Position numbers and translations under genes: made by a program. A stretch of 16,715 nt of DNA. It comes from Pseudomonadota bacterium. Its GTDB lineage: Bacteria; Pseudomonadota; Gammaproteobacteria; Pseudomonadales; UBA5518. The notes beneath the pieces are model-generated. The model worked only from the letters and a program-made list of their open reading frames with translations. It was not told the origin of the DNA and ran no database searches. This document shows positions 11,686 through 16,715 of this stretch, piece by piece; the first letter of the stretch is position 1; every line of letters starts with the position of its first letter. The stretch lies in NCBI GenBank assembly GCA_963204845.1, contig CAUJIL010000198.1, positions 1 through 16,715 on the forward strand, in the 5' to 3' direction.

Positions 11686-12277
11686 CGCTGGCGCCCTCCG
11701 GCTGCGGAGGCTGTCCGGGCGTGGCGGTGCCGTCGTCGGGCTGCTCGGGCTGGGTCTGCGCGTGGCGCGGCTGGATGACCATCTGCACCCGCGACGAACC
11801 CGCACTCGCCGATCCGGCGCTCGCCTTCACGCGCTGCTCGCGCACGAAGTACTCGATCCGCTCGCCCTTGACGGTCGAGCCCTCCTGGGTGACCGACGCC
11901 TGGTCGATCAGGGTCAGGATTTCGCGCTGCACGTCGTATTGCAGCGTCAGCGCGCGCGCGTAGACGGGTTCGCGGTCCACCGCCGGCTTCTGGTGCATCT
12001 TGGCCGGCTTGCCACTGGCGTCGATGCGGTTGACCTGGTTGCCGTCCATCGCGATCGTGACCCGCTCGGCCGAGATGTGCAGGCTGCCCTGGTCGATCTC
12101 GACGTCGCCGGTGTAGACGGTCGTGCCCTTGCGCTCGTCGCGCTCGGCGCGATCCGACTGGATATAGATCGGCTGGTTGCGGTCATCGGGCAGCGCCAGC
12201 GCGCCGGCTGCGCCGAGCGCGCAGCACGCGGCCGCCACGGCGGCGGCGAAGCGGCGGGCGGCGTGTCTTGCATTCAT
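11675..12277 (-). CDS. lptA: LPS transport periplasmic protein LptA
   Basis: A 200-residue OstA/LptA-family protein that forms the periplasmic bridge carrying LPS between the inner-membrane complex and LptDE. Residues 1 to about 28 are a signal peptide: an Arg/His n-region, an Ala-rich core, and a likely cut after ALA before LPDD. The jelly-roll domain (about 34-155) shows [19 protein letters not shown], the [19 protein letters not shown] strands and an ALTLQYDV segment. The tail after about 168 is rich in Gln, Pro and Asp. The ATG at 12277 has AAGGA 8 bases upstream; a longer frame from 12331 would put charge before the signal peptide. LptC, its inner-membrane docking partner, is usually encoded just upstream but is absent here: only 63 bp separate this gene from kdsC. 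Confidence 0.94.
   Translation of the reverse strand: MNARHAARRFAAAVAAACCALGAAGALALPDDRNQPIYIQSDRAERDERKGTTVYTGDVEIDQGSLHISAERVTIAMDGNQVNRIDASGKPAKMHQKPAVDREPVYARALTLQYDVQREILTLIDQASVTQEGSTVKGERIEYFVREQRVKASAGSASAGSSRVQMVIQPRHAQTQPEQPDDGTATPGQPPQPEGASDAP
11695..11699 (-). promoter_or_regulatory. Ribosome binding site GGAGG of lptB within lptA
   Basis: GGAGG lies 9 bases before the lptB ATG, inside the lptA coding end. It fixes the lptB start and suggests translation coupled to lptA. Confidence 0.6.
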
Positions 12278-12285
12278 TGCAGGTG

Positions 12286-12290
12286 TCCTT
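12286..12290 (-). promoter_or_regulatory. Ribosome binding site AAGGA deciding the lptA start
   Basis: AAGGA lies 8 bases before the ATG at 12277. It selects the start that gives a normal signal peptide over the in-frame extension from 12331. Confidence 0.6.
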
Positions 12291-12340
12291 CGGGTGGCGC
12301 GGGCGGCCGTGCGGCGTGTCGCGGTGTCCATGATATACGT

Positions 12341-12889
12341 TCAGTGCCGCGGCGAGGCGTCCGCGGGCAGGTAGGGAGCGAGCGCGCGTTCCCACTCGCC
12401 GCGCTCGCGCAGCAGCATCTCGCAGGCCTCGCGCACCGCGCCGTCGCCGCCGCGGGCACGGCTCTGCCAGCGCGCCCGGCGAGCCACCTCGGCGCTCGCG
12501 TTCGCCACCGTCATCCCGAGCCCCACCGCCATGATCGCCGCGAGGTCGGGCAGATCGTCGCCGATGTAGGCGGTCTCGGCGCGCGCGATGCCGGTGCGCG
12601 CCAGCAGTTCGTCGAGCGCCTGCAGCTTGTCCTCGCGTCCCTGCACGCAATCGTCGATGCCGAGTTCGCGTGCGCGCCGCTCCACGGCTGCCGAGCGGCG
12701 CGCGGTGATGATCGCCACCCGTACCCCGGCACGGCGCAGCAGCTTGATACCGAGCCCGTCGAGAATGGAGAAGCTCTTGATCTCCTCGGCGTCGCCGATG
12801 TAATGGATGCGGCCGTCGGTCAGCACGCCGTCGACGTCGAGCGCGAGCAGCCGGATGCGCCGGGCGATCGATGCGAGGTCCTGCGTCAT
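12341..12889 (-). CDS. kdsC: 3-deoxy-manno-octulosonate-8-phosphatase KdsC
   Basis: A 182-residue HAD-superfamily phosphatase of the capless C0 type that dephosphorylates Kdo-8-phosphate to Kdo for the LPS inner core. Motif I is LALDVDGVLTDG with D18 and D20. Motif II is ITARRS (61-66), the conserved Lys is in REDKLQAL (K88), and motif IV is YIGDDLPDL with D111 and D112. The C-terminal GGDGAVREACEMLL is typical of KdsC. The ATG at 12889 has GGAG 9 bases upstream; a 13-residue extension from 12928 would overlap kdsD and lacks support. It follows kdsD by 31 bp. The next gene is lptA rather than the expected lptC. Confidence 0.96.
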   Translation of the reverse strand: MTQDLASIARRIRLLALDVDGVLTDGRIHYIGDAEEIKSFSILDGLGIKLLRRAGVRVAIITARRSAAVERRARELGIDDCVQGREDKLQALDELLARTGIARAETAYIGDDLPDLAAIMAVGLGMTVANASAEVARRARWQSRARGGDGAVREACEMLLRERGEWERALAPYLPADASPRH

Positions 12890-12898
12890 GCGTGCATG

Positions 12899-12902
12899 CT
12901 CC
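12899..12902 (-). promoter_or_regulatory. Ribosome binding site GGAG deciding the kdsC start
   Basis: GGAG in the kdsD-kdsC gap lies 9 bases before the ATG at 12889. It favours this start over the upstream in-frame codon at 12928. Confidence 0.6.
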
Positions 12903-12920
12903 GCTGGCTGGCGCGCTCGC

Positions 12921-13904
12921 TCAGGCAATGCCGGCGCGCAGCAGGTCGTGAAGGTGGATCACGCCGGTGGGCCGGCGCTGCTCGTCGACCACGACCAGCG
13001 AACTGATCTTGCCTTCCTCGAGCACGTGCAGCGCGTGCGCCGCGAGCGCGTCGCCGGTCACGGTCTTGCAGTCCGCGGTCATGAACTCGGCGATCGGCGT
13101 GACGTGGAAGTCGATGCCGCGGTCGAGCGCGCGGCGCAGGTCGCCGTCGGTGAAGATCCCGAGCAACCTGCCATCGTCGTCGGTGATCGTCGTCATGCCG
13201 AAGCCCTTGGCGGTCATTTCCAGCAACGCCTCGCGGATCCGCGTGCGCGGCGGCACGCGCGGGATCTCGCGCCCCTGGTGCATGATGTCGTTCACGCGCA
13301 GCAGCAGCTTGCGTCCCAGCGCACCGCCCGGGTGCGAGAACGCGAAGTCCTCGGCCGAGAAGCCGCGCGCCTCGAGCAGCGCGATCGCCAGCGCGTCACC
13401 CATCACCAGCGCCACCGTGGTGCTCGAGGTCGGCGCGAGGTCGAGCGGGCAGGCCTCGGCCGTCACGCCGACGTCGAGGTTGACGTCGGCCAGTCGCGCC
13501 AGCGTGGAGTCCGGCCGGCCGGTCATCGCGATCAGGCCAGCGCCCATGCGCTTGATCAGCGGCACGATGGTCAGCACTTCGGGCGTGGTGCCCGAGTTCG
13601 ACAGCGCCAGCACCACGTCGCGACCGGTGATCATCCCGAGGTCGCCGTGGCTGGCCTCGGCCGGGTGCACGTAGAACGCCGGCGTGCCGGTGCTCGCCAG
13701 CGTTGCGGCGATCTTGTTGGCGATATGCCCCGACTTGCCCATGCCGGTGACGACCACGCGTCCGTCGCCGGCGAGGATGATCCCGCAGGCGCGCTCGAAG
13801 GTTTCGTCGAGACGCTCGAGCAACCCCCGCACCGCCTCGATCTCGAGCGTGACGGTGCGCCGGGCCGAGCCGAGGTGCTTGTCGGCGGACGCGGGCGCGT
13901 TCAT
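12921..13904 (-). CDS. kdsD: D-arabinose 5-phosphate isomerase KdsD
   Basis: A 327-residue aldose-ketose isomerase that converts ribulose 5-phosphate to arabinose 5-phosphate, the first step of Kdo synthesis. An N-terminal SIS domain (about residues 35-180) carries TGMGKSGHIANK, the AEASHGDLG loop with the family histidine (H86), and LSNSGTTPEV. A CBS pair follows (about 205-327), with FTDGDLRRAL and a C-terminal GVIHLHDLLRAGIA. Length matches E. coli KdsD (328). The ATG at 13904 has AGGG a few bases upstream. A GTG at 13988 would add 28 residues that extend into the divergent promoter region. It is the first gene of the minus-strand operon, divergent from ibaG. Confidence 0.96.
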   Translation of the reverse strand: MNAPASADKHLGSARRTVTLEIEAVRGLLERLDETFERACGIILAGDGRVVVTGMGKSGHIANKIAATLASTGTPAFYVHPAEASHGDLGMITGRDVVLALSNSGTTPEVLTIVPLIKRMGAGLIAMTGRPDSTLARLADVNLDVGVTAEACPLDLAPTSSTTVALVMGDALAIALLEARGFSAEDFAFSHPGGALGRKLLLRVNDIMHQGREIPRVPPRTRIREALLEMTAKGFGMTTITDDDGRLLGIFTDGDLRRALDRGIDFHVTPIAEFMTADCKTVTGDALAAHALHVLEEGKISSLVVVDEQRRPTGVIHLHDLLRAGIA

Positions 13905-13983
13905 CGTGCCCTGCCGGTTCGCGGGGTGTCCCGGCGCGCGTCCGGGGTCGTGCAATTGGCGGTGAAAGTCACGTAAGCAGCGG

Positions 13984-14013
13984 TTCACTGGGTTTCCGTA
14001 GGGCGCGTATCAT
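13984..14013 (+). promoter_or_regulatory. Predicted sigma-70 promoter of ibaG-murA-hisG-hisD
   Basis: TTCACT (13984-13989, 4 of 6 consensus) and TATCAT (14008-14013, 5 of 6) are separated by 18 bases. The TATCATA core is one of the few A/T-rich spots in the region. The predicted start is near 14020, leaving a leader of about 90 bases before the ibaG ATG. The same core read on the other strand gives TATGAT (14009-14014), a possible -10 for kdsD, but I see no good minus-strand -35. Confidence 0.5.
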
Positions 14014-14053
14014 AGCCCGTTTCCGGAATCCATGCCGTGTCCGTCGGCGTGCT

Positions 14054-14066
14054 GCCCGCGGCGGGC
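14054..14066 (+). promoter_or_regulatory. Small GC hairpin in the ibaG leader
   Basis: GCCCG-CGG-CGGGC is a 5-bp perfect stem with a 3-base loop in the predicted ibaG 5' leader. No U-run follows, so it is not a terminator. In such GC-rich sequence it may be chance. Confidence 0.25.
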
Positions 14067-14109
14067 TGCGCGCCCCCGGTCCGGCGCGCGCAGGCAGGGT
14101 GGGCGAGAC

Positions 14110-14355
14110 ATGACGGCGGAAGAAATCAGGAATCTGGTGATCGCGGGGCTGCCCGGGGCCGAGGTCACGGTGGGCGGCGACGGCTACCACATCGATCTGA
14201 CCGTGGTCGCCGACGTCTTCGACGGCCTGTCGCGGCTGAAGCGCCAGCAGACCGTCTACGCCACGCTGGCCGAGCCGATCCGCTCGGGAGCGCTGCACGC
14301 GGTCAACATCCGGGCGCTGACGGTCGCGGAAAGCCGCGCCGGCGGCCGCGGCTGA
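14110..14355 (+). CDS. ibaG: BolA-family acid stress / Fe-S protein IbaG
   Basis: An 81-residue BolA-like protein. The family works with monothiol glutaredoxin in iron-sulfur cluster handling, and E. coli IbaG (YrbA) is linked to acid stress. The core GYHIDLTVVADVFDGLSRLK, then RQQTVYATLAEPIRSGALHAV, aligns well with E. coli IbaG. It includes the His of GYH and the near-C-terminal His of LHAV that are candidate cluster ligands. The ATG at 14110 gives the usual MTAEEI-type start. An in-frame ATG at 14032 would add 26 Arg/Cys-rich residues with no family counterpart. The ribosome site is not strong. murA starts 18 bp downstream, the standard ibaG-murA pair. Confidence 0.94.
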   Translation: MTAEEIRNLVIAGLPGAEVTVGGDGYHIDLTVVADVFDGLSRLKRQQTVYATLAEPIRSGALHAVNIRALTVAESRAGGRG

Positions 14356-16297
<1,942 letters not shown>

Positions 16298-16301
<4 letters not shown>

Positions 16302-16715
16302 TCCGCCGCCTCGACGCCACCGCACCCGGTTTCGACACCGAGCTGGCCGGGCTGCTCGCGGTCGCTACCGCGCGCGATCCGGGGCTCGCCGCGCGCGTGG
16401 CGGCGATCGTCGAGGACCTGCGCGCGCGCCGCGACGCGGCGTTGCTCGAGTACACCAACCGCTTCGACGCGCGCACGCTGGCGGCCGCGGCGGAGCTGGA
16501 GGTCGACGCCGCGGCGCGTGCCGCGGCGCTGGCGCGGATCGCGCCGCCGCTGCGCGCGGCCCTGCAGGAAGCCGCCGAACGCATCGCCGATTACCACCAG
16601 CGCCAGCGGCAGGACTCGTGGCAGTACCACGACGCCGACGGCAACCTGCTTGGTCAGCGCATCACACCGCTCGGTCGGGTCGGGATCTCCGTCCCCGGCG
16701 GCGCGGTCCTCGAGA
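16298..16715 (+). CDS. hisD: Histidinol dehydrogenase HisD (5' part; runs off window)
   Basis: The first 139 codons of histidinol dehydrogenase, which performs the last two oxidations of histidine synthesis. The GTG at 16298 overlaps the hisG stop (GTGA). The translation begins [13 protein letters not shown]. It contains the typical [11 protein letters not shown] and [17 protein letters not shown], then [21 protein letters not shown], the start of the NAD-binding loop. Catalytic and zinc residues lie further downstream, outside the window. The last visible codons (AVLE after VPGG) differ from the usual GGKA-YPSS pattern. Whether the gene is intact cannot be told from here. Confidence 0.93.

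Larger units (their letters stand above)
13905..14109. other. Divergent intergenic region between kdsD and ibaG
   Basis: The only intergenic region over 200 bp (205 bp). It is where both the kdsD-to-darP and ibaG-to-hisD operons must be transcribed from. It contains a plus-strand sigma-70-like promoter near 13984-14013, the same A/T-rich core read as TATGAT on the minus strand, and a small GC hairpin at 14054-14066 in the ibaG leader. The mla genes found here in relatives are absent. I see no RNA gene. Confidence 0.6.

Noticed and set aside
8857..11778. A 973-codon open frame on the plus strand antisense to rapZ-hpf-rpoN-lptB
   Set aside because: It runs across four well-recognised minus-strand genes and their gaps. 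Long antisense frames are expected from the strong third-position GC bias, and the translation is Arg/His/Gln/Val-rich without any family I recognise.
11686..11805. N-terminal extension of LptB into lptA
   Set aside because: GGAGG precedes the internal ATG at 11685, and the extension is the shadow of the LptA tail.
14032..14109. N-terminal extension of IbaG from the ATG at 14032
   Set aside because: The extra 26 residues are Arg/Cys-rich, unlike any BolA-family start, and the region looks like an untranslated leader.

Overview
The window is a very GC-rich, densely coding stretch of a Gram-negative chromosome. The gene set and order point to a gammaproteobacterium. It carries RNase G with YhdP, the Kdo/LPS-transport/rpoN/nitrogen-PTS cluster, and ibaG-murA followed by hisG-hisD as in pseudomonad-like bacteria rather than enterics. 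NPr resembles the Pseudomonas PtsO type and HisG is the short form. I cannot name a genus. I see no mobile elements, phage genes, CRISPR, tRNA or rRNA, and no intergenic stretch longer than about 205 bp.

Region 1 (1-5904, plus strand) holds the 3' two thirds of rng (RNase G), yhdP (a giant AsmA-like inner-membrane protein for phospholipid traffic to the outer membrane) and a nitrilase-family amidase. The genes are tightly packed, with a GTGA overlap between yhdP and the amidase gene. The amidase gene ends tail-to-tail with darP, the two coding regions overlapping by 14 bp.

Region 2 (5891-13904, minus strand) reads as one long operon: kdsD-kdsC-lptA-lptB-rpoN-hpf-rapZ-ptsO-mgtE-darP. It links Kdo synthesis and LPS export with sigma-54, ribosome hibernation, the RapZ adapter, the phosphocarrier NPr, a magnesium channel and a 50S assembly factor. 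Several junctions overlap (lptA/lptB by 11 bp; rapZ/ptsO and ptsO/mgtE by ATGA), suggesting translational coupling. A possible internal promoter and a 5'-leader hairpin precede rpoN.

Region 3 (13905-16715, plus strand) starts with a 205-bp divergent intergenic region holding a good sigma-70-like promoter with a near-symmetric -10. It is followed by ibaG, murA, hisG and the first 139 codons of hisD.

The genes are conserved housekeeping genes, and I found no undescribed system. What stands out is what is missing from conserved neighbourhoods: lptC between kdsC and lptA, ptsN between hpf and rapZ, the mla genes between kdsD and ibaG, and tldD next to the amidase gene. Each gap is too small to hide the expected gene. 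Whether these genes lie elsewhere or are lost is the main question raised here.
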